Source: Bifidobacterium breve (lineage in GTDB: Bacteria; Actinomycetota; Actinomycetes; Nanopelagicales; Nanopelagicaceae). Taken from it: DNA of 64,000 bases. Below the pieces are notes generated by a model, which searched no databases, had not been told where the DNA came from, and saw only the letters and a program-made list of their open reading frames with translations. Where the stretch lies: contig CAMDCL010000002.1 in assembly GCA_945890205.1 (NCBI GenBank), forward strand, positions 18,195 through 82,194, read 5' to 3'. Position numbers and translations under genes: made by a program. Shown piece after piece: positions 10,511 through 21,016 of this stretch (positions are counted from its first letter, which is position 1; the number at the start of each line of letters is the position of its first letter).

Positions 10511-11344
10511 TTACTTGTCCTCAGGCTTGATGCCAAACATGATTTCATCCCAGCTGGGAACCTTTGCACGTGCAGTGATTCCATCACGAGAGGCCTCATC
10601 ATCTGGCTCTTCACGGATTACAGCTAAGCGTGGAACCTCACGGATCGGTTCAATCTCTTCCTCAATCTCATCCTGAAGATCCTCTTTGCGGAACTGGCTG
10701 TACACATCGATGATGCGACGCTCCGAGGGGTGAGATGTCTCGGTGGGGACAAGGGCTGCGGTTGGAAGTTGGCGTGGTGCGGGCTCATCACCCATCATCC
10801 AGCGCGCATTCTCATCCATAGATGTAACGGTGCGAAGGGTTGCATCAAAGCTCCACTGTGCAATTCCAATACCTGAACTATTTGGATAGTGAAGTTCGAT
10901 AGTCCAAGTTCCATCTTCTAGCCGCCATGTATCCCATGACAATTCAGATGAATCAATATTACGTGGTGCTAAACGTGAGATAACGGTTCCAAGCAGAGTA
11001 ACTGGATCACGTCCACCTTCTTTACGAATAGCAATTTGCTGTGCTTGATCAATAATGTAAATACGTTCCGAAAGAATTGGTCCGGCAAAACGTTCTATCT
11101 TTTCAATGGTGGTTTGATTTTCGCGAGCAATTTGCTCTGCGGTTTGTCCTGCACGCAGCAATCGCTGGATCTCTTTGATTGAAATTGTTGGCTCATCATT
11201 GGATGGAACCGCCATCAATCGTTGCTGATTGACAGTTGCACGTAATGTGTCAGAGACTCGAACAGTAAATTCCTGTCCATCATTGTCATGCAATGAAAGG
11301 TAGAGACCATCTTCGGTCTTTCCATTAAGTCGTAGTTCAGTCAC
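10511..11344 (-). CDS. sepH: Septation protein SepH (DUF3071 family)
   Basis: N-terminal DUF3071-like sequence with helix-turn-helix-like IKEIQRLLRAGQTAEQIARENQTTIEKIERFAGPILSER. Confidence 0.88.
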   Translation of the reverse strand: MTELRLNGKTEDGLYLSLHDNDGQEFTVRVSDTLRATVNQQRLMAVPSNDEPTISIKEIQRLLRAGQTAEQIARENQTTIEKIERFAGPILSERIYIIDQAQQIAIRKEGGRDPVTLLGTVISRLAPRNIDSSELSWDTWRLEDGTWTIELHYPNSSGIGIAQWSFDATLRTVTSMDENARWMMGDEPAPRQLPTAALVPTETSHPSERRIIDVYSQFRKEDLQDEIEEEIEPIREVPRLAVIREEPDDEASRDGITARAKVPSWDEIMFGIKPEDK

Positions 11345-12578
11345 GAGGCTGAGAGTAGCCGATGAGGCCCTTATAAGTCTGGAAATACGGAAGCGTGGCT
11401 ACACATGCCGCGATCATAAATCCCAGGGGAACCCAATATGCGATGTCTGCACCAAATCTGTCGATGATTTGGCCAGATAAAGCGCTAGCTAGCGCGCCGC
11501 CCATCGGCATTCCTGCAACCACCCATGTCAGCGTTTCAGTAATTTGATCTGGAGGCACCGCACCTTCTGCAACCCCATAGGCGTTAATAACTAGGGGAGC
11601 GATCGCAAAACCATTAAAGAACAATGCAACAGCTAGCCAGGTGATTGACTGCACAAAGAGCATCGGAATCGAAAGAATTGTCAGTGCAAATAAAAAGATC
11701 AAGAATCGTGTAGCACTTGTTAATCTCCACTTAATCACACCATTCATAATTGCGGCAACGGCGCTACCCGCCGCCCATATGGCAAGCAGGACTCCAGAAA
11801 GGCCGGCTTGACCTCGAGCTTCAGCAAAGGCGACGGTCACAATTGCGATCGAGCCAAAGAATCCACCGAGCAATGTTGTTGGAAGTACCACCGCTTGTAC
11901 CCGCTTGTTTCTGATGACAGCTGGATGCGGATCAACTTCTCGCTTCGGATTTGCCGGAGGCTCGGTATCTTTCTGCATCACAAAGAGCGGAACACCTACG
12001 GCAAGAAAGATAATTCCAGAGATAATTCCTGCAGCTGGTGCAATTGTTGTTGCGCAGGCGGTCACAATGATCGGTCCAAGAATAAAGACCACCTCATCCA
12101 TCAACGCTTCAAAAGAGTATGCGGTATTTACAATATGTCGATCCTGTTCATCCTCAGCGGTAGTTGTCTTATCGGGACTCAAAACATGCAACCACCGTCT
12201 ACGCACCAAGCCACCTGTGTTCACTGAGAAAGCTTCAGTAATGATGATCGCTACAAACCATGTCCACACCGGGGTTTCATTGAGAACTAAAACTGTAAAT
12301 ACACAAAAGGCAAATACCTTGATGGGTATGACTCTGACCAACATCGCGCTTTGCCCGATGCGATCTGCAACACGTGACCAATGCGGTGTAGCCAAAGCTA
12401 TGACGACAGATGCGGTAGCGCTCAAAGCACCAGCAATCGCATATGAGTCACTGACTGCAACAACGATAAAAATAAGTGCAAGTGAATCCATTGAAATAGG
12501 CATGCGCGCAATGAGGCCAGGAATAGAAAATTTGAGGGCACCAGGTAAGCGAAACAAGGTCATGTAGTCAGTGAACAC
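11337..12578 (-). CDS. MFS transporter
   Basis: About 12 hydrophobic segments and MFS-like loops. Start refined to the GTG at 12578, supported by TAGTCT-N6-GTG. Confidence 0.85.
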   Translation of the reverse strand: MFTDYMTLFRLPGALKFSIPGLIARMPISMDSLALIFIVVAVSDSYAIAGALSATASVVIALATPHWSRVADRIGQSAMLVRVIPIKVFAFCVFTVLVLNETPVWTWFVAIIITEAFSVNTGGLVRRRWLHVLSPDKTTTAEDEQDRHIVNTAYSFEALMDEVVFILGPIIVTACATTIAPAAGIISGIIFLAVGVPLFVMQKDTEPPANPKREVDPHPAVIRNKRVQAVVLPTTLLGGFFGSIAIVTVAFAEARGQAGLSGVLLAIWAAGSAVAAIMNGVIKWRLTSATRFLIFLFALTILSIPMLFVQSITWLAVALFFNGFAIAPLVINAYGVAEGAVPPDQITETLTWVVAGMPMGGALASALSGQIIDRFGADIAYWVPLGFMIAACVATLPYFQTYKGLIGYSQPRD

Positions 12579-12612
12579 GCGCAAAGACTATCTTTGATTA
12601 ACAGGAATTATG

Positions 12613-12618
12613 TATAGT
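12613..12618 (+). promoter_or_regulatory. Leaderless -10 element for the FAD oxidase operon
   Basis: TATAGT-TTCGTC-ATG(12625). Confidence 0.7.
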
Positions 12619-12624
12619 TTCGTC

Positions 12625-14019
12625 ATGGCGACCAGGCAACGAGTAGAACTTAGCTCTGAGCAAATCGCGGCTTTTAAGTCGATTTTTCAAGATCGTTGTG
12701 TAACAACCGAGTCGGTTTTAGATGAGCATGGTCGTGATGAGTCTGCATTTCCACCAGTTATGCCTTCGGCAGTAATTTATGCAAAGAGCACCGAAGAGGT
12801 CTCTCAGGTGATGAAAATGTGTTATGAGCAGAGTATTCCTGTCGTGCCATTTGGTGCTGGAACTTCACTGGAAGGACATGTTCTACCAATCTTTGGTGGG
12901 ATTAGCTTGGATATCTCAATGATGAACAAAATCCTAGAGATAACCTCTGAAGACCTTTTAGTGCGAGTCCAGGGTGGCGTACACAGAGTTGCACTTAATG
13001 AAAAATTAGCAAACTCTGGTTTGTTCTTTTCAGTTGATCCTGGAGCCGATGCAACACTAGGTGGTATGGCATCGACAGGTGCTTCGGGGACCACCACAGT
13101 TAAGTACGGATCCATGCGTGAGAACGTCTTGGCGATGACAGTAGTTTTGTCAGATGGAACAGTAATTAACACAGGACGCCCAACCAGAAAGTTATCTGCC
13201 GGCTATGACTTAACCCGATTAATAATTGGCTCTGAGGGAACTTTAGGGATCATTACCGAGTTGACCCTCCGAGTCTTTGGAATACCGGAGAAAATGTCAG
13301 CCGCTGTTGTGCGTTTTGAGAGTCTAGAGGATGGCGTTAAGGCTGCGGCCACAATTGTACAAATGGGAACAAATATTGCCCGCTGCGAATTCTTAGATAT
13401 AGCCAGCGTTGAATCTGTCAATAAACACAGCAACCTCAATCTGTCACCCAAGCCGACATTATTTTTTGAATTCCATGGCAGCCAGGTGAGCGTTGAAAAT
13501 GATGCTCAGATCGTAAAAGAGATAGTGAGCGAGTTTAATGGCTTTGAGTTTGAGTGGACCTCTGATGAAAGTTCTCGTAGAAGGCTTTGGCAAGCAAGAC
13601 ATGACTTGTATTGGTCAAATCTTCATAATAATCCTGGAAAAAGAGTCGTCAGCACAGATATGGCGGTCCCACTTTCTCGGTTAGCCGAGGCGGTTGATAC
13701 CTGCGAGAAGATACTCTCTGAGAGTAGATTCAAATTTTGCATTTTTGGACATGTTGCTGATGGAAATTTTCACTGCACAATTATTACTGATCCGAAGTTC
13801 CCAGAGGAGCTACAAGAGATTAGGGTTCTAACTCACACAATGACTTCAGCGATTATCGCTATGAATGGAACATGTACTGGAGAACACGGGATTGGTTTAG
13901 GAAAGATAGATGCTCTTGTGGAGGAAGCTGGGCAATCTAGTGTAGATACAATGATTAAAATAAAAAATGTTCTAGACCCGAAGAATATTCTTAACCCAGG
14001 CAAGGTTTTGAAGGTTTAG
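12625..14019 (+). CDS. FAD-binding oxidase, GlcD / D-lactate dehydrogenase family
   Basis: PCMH FAD-binding motif PVVPFGAGTSLEGHVLP, LIIGSEGTLGIITELTLRV, C-terminal GTCTGEHGIGLGK and DPKNILNPGKVL. Start refined to the ATG at 12625 (TATAGT-N6-ATG). Confidence 0.9.
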   Translation: MATRQRVELSSEQIAAFKSIFQDRCVTTESVLDEHGRDESAFPPVMPSAVIYAKSTEEVSQVMKMCYEQSIPVVPFGAGTSLEGHVLPIFGGISLDISMMNKILEITSEDLLVRVQGGVHRVALNEKLANSGLFFSVDPGADATLGGMASTGASGTTTVKYGSMRENVLAMTVVLSDGTVINTGRPTRKLSAGYDLTRLIIGSEGTLGIITELTLRVFGIPEKMSAAVVRFESLEDGVKAAATIVQMGTNIARCEFLDIASVESVNKHSNLNLSPKPTLFFEFHGSQVSVENDAQIVKEIVSEFNGFEFEWTSDESSRRRLWQARHDLYWSNLHNNPGKRVVSTDMAVPLSRLAEAVDTCEKILSESRFKFCIFGHVADGNFHCTIITDPKFPEELQEIRVLTHTMTSAIIAMNGTCTGEHGIGLGKIDALVEEAGQSSVDTMIKIKNVLDPKNILNPGKVLKV

Positions 14020-14021
14020 TA

Positions 14022-14786
14022 ATGAGTCTCGGAAAATTAGATATTTGGTCAACACCCAAACTTGCTCCGCTGTATCCAAGATTTCCAATTCAATATCGCA
14101 ACGTTCAGATTTTGACCTCAATCTACGAGACTTCACCCGAGGCTATTGCTGAACACATAGCTCCTCCTCTCACATCCCTTAACAATTATGTAATGATCCA
14201 CAATTACTTTATGCCTGATGTAGAAGGCATGGGGGTTGTTGAAGAGACTAATGTGATGGTTGGAGTCTCGGTCAAGAACCTCAAAGGTGATGAATTCATT
14301 GGGGGGTTCAGTACTAATCTTCTGATTAGCTCAGAGGTTGGATTAGCTCAAGGTCGTGAAGTTCATGGCCAACCGAAGAAATTAGGCAGCACCAAGCTCG
14401 AAATTAGCTCAGAGTCAATAGTAGGTAAGGTGTTTCGGGGCGAGAGTCTTGTGGCTCAGATTCACTCCTCATTCAAATCAGAGGAATCCTCAATTGAGCA
14501 ACTCTCAAAGTATTTCCCATTTGCGCAGAATATCAATCACAAAGTAATTAGAAATATCGATGGTAGTCAAGGAATTAATCAGATTACTGCGCGAACATTG
14601 TCGGCTGTTCAGGTAAAAGGGATATGGAGCGGTAATTGCACAGTAGAGCTGTATCCAAATACGGAAGCGCCATTCCATCTCCTTCCTGTGGTCAGAAGTG
14701 TTCGATCCTTTTATTGGGAGGCGGATTTTGCTTTGGTTCCGGGAGTAATTATTCGAGATTTCATAAAGGAGGAATCAAATGAGTGA
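14022..14786 (+). CDS. Acetoacetate decarboxylase family protein
   Basis: ADC-type motif GREVHGQPKKLGSTKL containing the catalytic Lys-Lys pair. Length matches the family. Confidence 0.8.
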   Translation: MSLGKLDIWSTPKLAPLYPRFPIQYRNVQILTSIYETSPEAIAEHIAPPLTSLNNYVMIHNYFMPDVEGMGVVEETNVMVGVSVKNLKGDEFIGGFSTNLLISSEVGLAQGREVHGQPKKLGSTKLEISSESIVGKVFRGESLVAQIHSSFKSEESSIEQLSKYFPFAQNINHKVIRNIDGSQGINQITARTLSAVQVKGIWSGNCTVELYPNTEAPFHLLPVVRSVRSFYWEADFALVPGVIIRDFIKEESNE

Positions 14787-15525
14787 AAATACTTCATTGA
14801 AAAATCAGATCATTCTTGTTACCGGTGCTGCAAGCGGGATTGGAAGACAGATAGCGATTGATCTTTCTTCTCGAGGTGCTCAAGTTGCGGCTTGTGATAA
14901 GAATCTAGATGCACTTCACGAACTAGCCAATCAGCACGCAATGAGTGTCTACGAAGTTGACTTCTTGGATGAAAAATCGATCATGGATCTAGTTGTAAAG
15001 GTGGAGAGCAAACAAGGTCCACTTTCGGCTGCGATTAATTGTGTAGGAATATTGGGCAAAAACGGAGACAAGATTGAATTTTTAGACATTCAGGATTTTG
15101 ATAATGTGTGTGCGATTAACTTGCGAGGGGCAGTGATTTTAACTAAGGCGGTTATTGCGGGAATGGCAGAGCGTGGATACGGTCGCATCCTGCATATCGC
15201 AAGCATTTCAGGCAAGGAGGGTAACCCATATTTAGTTGCATACTCTGCAACAAAGGCGGGATTAATTGGAATGGTCAAGAGCGTGGGAAAAGAGTACGCA
15301 ACAAGCGGAGTAACTATCAATGCAATGGCACCTGCTCTTATAGAATCTCCAATGAGTGAGAGCTTTTCAGAGCAGCAGATGACCGCTCTGAAGGCCAAGA
15401 TTCCGATGGATCGACTTGGTAAAAGCCAGGAAGTTGCAGATATGGCTGCATGGATTATTTCGCCAGCTTGTAGTTTTACTACCGGGTTTACATTTGATTT
15501 ATCTGGCGGAAGAGCTACATATTAA
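14779..15525 (+). CDS. SDR family NAD(P)-dependent oxidoreductase
   Basis: TGAASGIG nucleotide-binding motif, YSATKAG catalytic motif, C-terminal SGGRATY. Confidence 0.93.
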   Translation: MSENTSLKNQIILVTGAASGIGRQIAIDLSSRGAQVAACDKNLDALHELANQHAMSVYEVDFLDEKSIMDLVVKVESKQGPLSAAINCVGILGKNGDKIEFLDIQDFDNVCAINLRGAVILTKAVIAGMAERGYGRILHIASISGKEGNPYLVAYSATKAGLIGMVKSVGKEYATSGVTINAMAPALIESPMSESFSEQQMTALKAKIPMDRLGKSQEVADMAAWIISPACSFTTGFTFDLSGGRATY

Positions 15526-16299
15526 ATGACGACACAGATCGATCAAGTTGAACTTCTTGATCTTGCCTTGAGTATTGCTAAAAGAGCTGGCGATCTGTTG
15601 GTGGATCGTCCTGCATCATGGGATCTCACAGTAAAAACAACTGCGATTGATATCGCAACTCAGATGGATCTTGCAAGTGAAAAGTTGATTGTCGAAAGTA
15701 TTTTGGCGGCACGTCCAGATGACGGGGTTATTGGAGAAGAAGGAACTGCGCGCCCAAGTAAGAGCGGGGTGACATGGGTCATCGATCCTGTCGATGGAAC
15801 CGTTAATTACTTTTATGGATTGCCAGGTTGGTCAATCAGCATCGCTGCTAAAGATGAAAGCGGAACTTTGGTTGGGGTAGTCCATAGCCCAACTGTTAAT
15901 TCGACCTGGCATGCAAGTAAAGGTGCTGGTGCTTTTCTTAATGATGTAAAGATTGGGTGCAACGATCCAATTGAACTCAATCGCGCCTTGCTATCAACCG
16001 GCTTTGCATACGATGTTCGAGATCGAATTGAACAGTTAAAGATTGTGAATGTCTTGTTGCCTCAGATTCGGGATCTTCGTCGAATCGGTTCTGCCGCCGC
16101 CGATATCTGTCATGTAGCCACAGGTTTGGTTGACGGGTACTTTGAAACAGGATTGCATGAGTGGGATTTAGCCGCAGCTGAGCTGATCGCCCGTGAAGCG
16201 GGAGCGGTTGTGAGCACCCGTCCATGGCATGGCCTCAATCTGACGGTGGCCGCTGGCCCCCACCTATTTACCGCCCTCAACGCTCACATTCCTGAGTAA
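15526..16299 (+). CDS. Inositol monophosphatase family protein
   Basis: GEEGTARPSKSGVTWVIDPVDGTVNYFYGLP and EWDLAAAELIAREAGA motifs. Confidence 0.93.
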   Translation: MTTQIDQVELLDLALSIAKRAGDLLVDRPASWDLTVKTTAIDIATQMDLASEKLIVESILAARPDDGVIGEEGTARPSKSGVTWVIDPVDGTVNYFYGLPGWSISIAAKDESGTLVGVVHSPTVNSTWHASKGAGAFLNDVKIGCNDPIELNRALLSTGFAYDVRDRIEQLKIVNVLLPQIRDLRRIGSAAADICHVATGLVDGYFETGLHEWDLAAAELIAREAGAVVSTRPWHGLNLTVAAGPHLFTALNAHIPE

Positions 16300-16407
16300 G
16301 CCCTACTCGTTGGAGGCCGATTTACGGTTCTGAGCGTGGCTATGGCACAATACGCAGTCTGCACCGCCAAAGCGTGTGCTTTATCGAAATGACAAAAGGA
16401 TCTGATT

Positions 16408-16938
16408 ATGAACACTCTTGACGCGATCGATGCAGCCTCGCTGCGCAAAGACATCCCACAGTTCCGTGCTGGTGATGAGCTCAAGATCCATGTTCGTGTT
16501 ATCGAAGGTAACAAGAGCCGTCTTCAGGTTTTCCAAGGAATCGTAATCCGTCGCCAAGGTGATGGGGTTCGCGAGACCTTCACAATCCGTAAGGTTTCAT
16601 ACGGCGTTGGCGTTGAGCGTACCTTCCCAGTTCACACACCAGTTATTGAAAAGATTGAGTTGGTAAAGAAGGGCGAGGTACGCCGCGCCAAGCTGTACTA
16701 CCTACGTGATCTTCGCGGTAAGGCTGCAAAGATTCGCGAAAAGCGTGATGGGGTTGAAGGTTACGGCGATGGAATTCTTTCAACTCCTGCAGCTGTAGTA
16801 GTGGCAGCGCCGGTTGTTGAAGCGGTTGTCGAGGCCCCAGCGGTTGAAGAAGTTGCTGTGTCCGAGGTTGCAGCTGTAGAAGCGACAACAGATGTTGTAG
16901 TTGAAGCTGAAGCAACTGAAGCTCCAAAAGCTGAATAA
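16408..16938 (+). CDS. rplS: 50S ribosomal protein L19 with an approximately 60-aa Ala/Val/Glu-rich C-terminal extension
   Basis: L19 core ([60 protein letters not shown]) followed by a low-complexity acidic tail. Confidence 0.97.
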   Translation: MNTLDAIDAASLRKDIPQFRAGDELKIHVRVIEGNKSRLQVFQGIVIRRQGDGVRETFTIRKVSYGVGVERTFPVHTPVIEKIELVKKGEVRRAKLYYLRDLRGKAAKIREKRDGVEGYGDGILSTPAAVVVAAPVVEAVVEAPAVEEVAVSEVAAVEATTDVVVEAEATEAPKAE

Positions 16939-16946
16939 TCTCTTCA

Positions 16947-17603
16947 ATGCGCCATAAGGGATCGCTCCTTAAGGAGCTCCCAATCCTTGTTGTTGTTGCT
17001 CTCATTGTCTCCCTTTTTATTAAGACATTTTTAGTGCAGTTTTTCTATATTCCATCTGGATCCATGGAAAATACTTTGCAAATTAAGGATCGCGTTGCGG
17101 TCAATAAGGTCCCATTTATCTCCGACACGATTAAGCGCGGAGATGTCGTTGTATTTCGAGATCCAAATAATTGGCTTCCAGAGCCATATGACAACTCAAC
17201 AAACCGCTTGATTTCAATGGCAAAGAGCGCACTTGTGACTGTTGGTGTTCTGCCAAACCCTACAAAGCAGTACCTGGTAAAGCGGGTTGTTGGCGTAGGT
17301 GGTGATCGCGTTGTGTGTTGCACAAAGGATGACACTCTCACCATCAATGGCGTTGAAGTAATCGAGCCCTATATCTTTGCTGGCAACAAGCCATCTGAGA
17401 TTAACTTTGATGTAACGGTGCCCAAGGGCAAGTTATGGGTAATGGGAGATCATCGCGGAGCTAGTGCCGACTCTCGCTATCACCAAGATGATATAAATAA
17501 GGGCTTTGTTCCTGAGTCCAAGGTAACTGGACGTGTTGTTGGTGTGATTTGGCCCTTTAAGAACATTACATATATTCCAAGAGTTGATGTATTAAACAAG
17601 TAA
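16947..17603 (+). CDS. lepB: Signal peptidase I
   Basis: FFYIPSGSMENTL, KRVVGVGGDRV and MGDHRGASADSR motifs. Confidence 0.96.
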   Translation: MRHKGSLLKELPILVVVALIVSLFIKTFLVQFFYIPSGSMENTLQIKDRVAVNKVPFISDTIKRGDVVVFRDPNNWLPEPYDNSTNRLISMAKSALVTVGVLPNPTKQYLVKRVVGVGGDRVVCCTKDDTLTINGVEVIEPYIFAGNKPSEINFDVTVPKGKLWVMGDHRGASADSRYHQDDINKGFVPESKVTGRVVGVIWPFKNITYIPRVDVLNK

Positions 17604-17607
17604 CCGC

Positions 17608-18216
17608 ATGAAGGTTATCGAACAGCTTTTATCCAATGCTGGAATCTCACCGATTGCAGGTGTTGATGAGGCAGGTCGTGGTGCATGTGCAGGTCCGCTA
17701 GTAATCGCTTCAGTTGTTCTTAATGATCCATTCGCAGCAGAGCTAGCGGTTGTGCGGGATTCAAAGGAGATCGCTGAAAATAAGCGGGATGCTGTCTTTG
17801 ATCTGATTCATCAGATTGCTGCATCGATCAGTGTAATTACTGTTCCTGCACGCGATGTTGATTCACGTGGTGTGCATGCTGCAAATTTAGATGGAATGCG
17901 CCGTGCTGTTCAGGGATTAACAGTAGAACCGGCCTATGTATTAACTGATGGATATGCAATTGAGGGCTTAGGGGTTCCTAACCTTGCGGTCTGGAAAGGT
18001 GATCAAGTCGTTGTCTCCATTAGCGCTGCATCGGTAGTTGCCAAGGTGGTCCGTGACCGCATCATGCGTGAGATGGATCTGGAGTTTCCGCAGTATGGCT
18101 TTGCTGGCCATAAGGGATATATCACCGCCGCACATACACAAGCCCTAAATGAGCATGGTCCATGTGCACAACACCGTAGATCCTTTGCCAATATCGCTGC
18201 CTTAATCCACAAGTAA
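17608..18216 (+). CDS. rnhB: Ribonuclease HII
   Basis: IAGVDEAGRGACAGPLVIASVVL, DSKEI, KGDQVVVSISAASVVAKVVRDR. Confidence 0.97.
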   Translation: MKVIEQLLSNAGISPIAGVDEAGRGACAGPLVIASVVLNDPFAAELAVVRDSKEIAENKRDAVFDLIHQIAASISVITVPARDVDSRGVHAANLDGMRRAVQGLTVEPAYVLTDGYAIEGLGVPNLAVWKGDQVVVSISAASVVAKVVRDRIMREMDLEFPQYGFAGHKGYITAAHTQALNEHGPCAQHRRSFANIAALIHK

Positions 18217-18264
18217 GTTCAGTAATTCAGTTACACATGATCGAGGTACTTATCCTCCCTGATC

Positions 18265-18630
18265 ATGAAGACCAAGAATAATAAAAGTACCGGAGCGCTA
18301 GGCGAAGAAGCGGTCGCTCAATTTCTCATCACAAGACGGTGCGAGATCATTGAACGCAACTGGCGAATACGTGAAGGCGAGATCGACATCATCGCGCTTA
18401 ACCCAACAGGGATATTTTCATTTGTGGAGGTTAAGACTCGAAGTTCAGTTGCCTTTGGCCATCCCTTTGAAGCGATCAATAGAGATAAGGCCCACCGAAT
18501 GCAGCGGCTGGCACTTGCCTGGCTTGCAACACATGGATGTCTTGGATGTGATTACCAGATAGATGTAGCAGCGGTACTTGTCCAAGCCAATGGAAAACAC
18601 ACAATTGAGTATCGCGAGAAGTTGCTATGA
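18265..18630 (+). CDS. YraN family (UPF0102) endonuclease-like protein
   Basis: GEEAVAQFL, REGEIDIIALNPTGIFSFVEVKTRSS. Conserved rnhB-yraN-comM order. Confidence 0.95.
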   Translation: MKTKNNKSTGALGEEAVAQFLITRRCEIIERNWRIREGEIDIIALNPTGIFSFVEVKTRSSVAFGHPFEAINRDKAHRMQRLALAWLATHGCLGCDYQIDVAAVLVQANGKHTIEYREKLL

Positions 18631-20147
18631 CACTAGCTCTGACCCGCTCGGTAGCGCTCTTAGGTTTAGAGGGACACCTTGTAAGTATTGAGGTTGATAT
18701 TGCAGATGGTTTACCAGGGTATGCATTGTTGGGATTACCTGATGCAGCCCTTTCTGAATCCCGTGATCGAGTACGAAGCGCCATCGTTAACTGTGGAGAA
18801 ATCTGGCCTAACCGCAAGGTAACGGTCTCATTGTCACCTGCTTGGTTACCAAAGAGTGGTTCTAGTTTTGATTTAGCAATTTGCATAGCGCTGCTATCTG
18901 CACATGAAACGATTGCACGGGAAAGGGTGGAGGATCTACTTTTTCTTGGCGAGCTATCACTCGATGGCAAAATCCGTTCGGTGCGTGGAGTTCTTCCTGC
19001 GCTGATGGCTGCATATAAGGCCGGAGTTCGTACCGCCGTTGTTCCAACAGCAAACTTTGAAGAAGCGCAGTTAATGCAATCTATGACAATTGTTCCGATG
19101 GAGCATCTGAAACAAGTGTTGCGTTGGCTTCGCACAGGCGAACGAGAAGTTGTTCAAGAGATAGATCTGCAATGGGAGCAAACCGATATTCGATTAGATT
19201 TTGCAGATGTTGCAGGCCAATCCGCTGCGCGACAAGCTGCAGAGATTGCAGCGATCGGCGGACATCACATCTTGTTGATAGGTCCACCTGGTGCGGGTAA
19301 AACGATGATCGCTGAAAGAATTCCAACGATTATGCCTGCTTTATCTATCGATCAAGCGCTAGAGGTAACCGCTGTCCATTCAATTGCAGGAACCTTGACC
19401 CAACGTTCGCCCCTGTCATTGCTTGCTCCAATAGTTTCGCCACATCACACAACAACACGGATCGCTATGGTCGGTGGTGGCTCACATGCAATCAAGCCAG
19501 GTGCCTGCTCCCTTGCCCATTACGGAGTTTTATTTGTAGATGAGGCTCCAGAGTGCGGTCCGGGTGTATTGGATTCGCTGCGCCAACCTCTGGAATCTGG
19601 AACGGTCACTATTGCTCGCAGCATCGGCAATCTAACCTTCCCTGCACAGTTTCTCTTGGTGCTAGCTGCTAATCCATGTCCATGTGGCAAGTTCACAGGT
19701 CGAGGTCGCAACTGCACCTGTACCTCACAACAGGTGCGTCGATACTTAGGAAAGCTATCGGGTCCGCTCATGGATCGTATTGATCTGCGGGTGCAGGTCG
19801 AACCAGTGGGTCGGGTTGATATGGCGCGTAACGAGCTAGGTGAAAGCAGCCAGGTGATTCGAGAACGGGTAATCGCTGCACGCAAGGTAGCTGAAAAACG
19901 TTTTGCTGGAATGGGATGGAGTTTGAACTCTCAGATTCCAGCACGGGCCTTACGTTCAACATTTCAACCCGAACGTGGTGCGATGAACTTTTTGCATGAT
20001 GAACTAGATCGTGAGCACATTACGGCACGAGGCCTTCATAAGATCATTAGAACTTCGTGGAGTTTTGCAGATTTACATGGGCACCCAGTACCAACGATGC
20101 AGGATGTACAGGATGCCCATGCCATGAGAGGCAAGGTTGAAGCGTGA
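18627..20147 (+). CDS. comM: YifB/ComM-family Mg-chelatase-like AAA ATPase
   Basis: LLGLPDAALSESRDRVRSAI, HILLIGPPGAGKTMIAERIP, C-terminal ARGLHKIIRTSWSFADL. Confidence 0.95.
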   Translation: MTLALTRSVALLGLEGHLVSIEVDIADGLPGYALLGLPDAALSESRDRVRSAIVNCGEIWPNRKVTVSLSPAWLPKSGSSFDLAICIALLSAHETIARERVEDLLFLGELSLDGKIRSVRGVLPALMAAYKAGVRTAVVPTANFEEAQLMQSMTIVPMEHLKQVLRWLRTGEREVVQEIDLQWEQTDIRLDFADVAGQSAARQAAEIAAIGGHHILLIGPPGAGKTMIAERIPTIMPALSIDQALEVTAVHSIAGTLTQRSPLSLLAPIVSPHHTTTRIAMVGGGSHAIKPGACSLAHYGVLFVDEAPECGPGVLDSLRQPLESGTVTIARSIGNLTFPAQFLLVLAANPCPCGKFTGRGRNCTCTSQQVRRYLGKLSGPLMDRIDLRVQVEPVGRVDMARNELGESSQVIRERVIAARKVAEKRFAGMGWSLNSQIPARALRSTFQPERGAMNFLHDELDREHITARGLHKIIRTSWSFADLHGHPVPTMQDVQDAHAMRGKVEA

Positions 20148-21004
20148 ATGAACATTTAGCTCGCGTAGCTTTGCTCAGCAATATTGAGGGTGGACACACA
20201 TTCTGGAGCGCTGAGATCTCGACCCACAGCGCACTTACTGTTTACAACAAATTACTTAATGGGGGATATGACCCAATTAAGTATGAAAAGTTGATCAGCA
20301 ACTTACGGCTGACCAATGCAGATAAGTTGTTAAGTGAGATTGATAAACATTATGCACGTTTGGTTACCCCAGCAGATGAAGATTGGCCTGAACAGCTCAA
20401 TGATCTTGCAGCGCCGCCTATCGGCTTGATTGTGAAGGGAAATATCAGCGCCCTGCATCAGCCCTCTTTAGCGATTGTTGGAACGAGAAACCCAACCTCA
20501 TACGGTGCACGGATTGCTGGAGATTTTGCAGCAGGGTTTGTAGATCGGGAATGGGCGATCATCAGTGGCGGTGCATACGGAATAGATTCATATGCACATA
20601 AGGGTGCACTGATTGCAGAGGGGGTAACTGTTGCAGTAGTTGCCTCCGGGATCGATATTAACTATCCAGCCGGTAACGCTCGATTGTTTGCTGAAATCTG
20701 CGAAGCAGGTGCGATGGTTACCGAATTTATGCCTGGACATAAAGCCTTGCCCAACCGTTTCTTAACACGCAATCGCATCATCGCCGCACTGTCAAAGGCC
20801 ACCCTTGTTGTCGAAGCCGCCTTTCGAAGCGGATCTTTGCGAACGGCGCGCGATGCAGCCGAGATATTTCGACCAGTAATGGCGATTCCGGGACCAATTA
20901 ACTCACCGACCAGCGAAGGATGTCACCGACTAATTGGTGAGAGAGCTGCAGAGATCGTGACATCTGTGGCAGATGCGGTGGAGTTTGTTGGCGTTAATCA
21001 ATGA
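20144..21004 (+). CDS. dprA: DNA-processing protein DprA
   Basis: AIVGTRNPTSYG, IISGGAYGIDSYAHKGAL, TVAVVASGIDINYPAGN. Confidence 0.95.
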   Translation: MNEHLARVALLSNIEGGHTFWSAEISTHSALTVYNKLLNGGYDPIKYEKLISNLRLTNADKLLSEIDKHYARLVTPADEDWPEQLNDLAAPPIGLIVKGNISALHQPSLAIVGTRNPTSYGARIAGDFAAGFVDREWAIISGGAYGIDSYAHKGALIAEGVTVAVVASGIDINYPAGNARLFAEICEAGAMVTEFMPGHKALPNRFLTRNRIIAALSKATLVVEAAFRSGSLRTARDAAEIFRPVMAIPGPINSPTSEGCHRLIGERAAEIVTSVADAVEFVGVNQ

Positions 21005-21016
21005 GAGAATAAGGCC

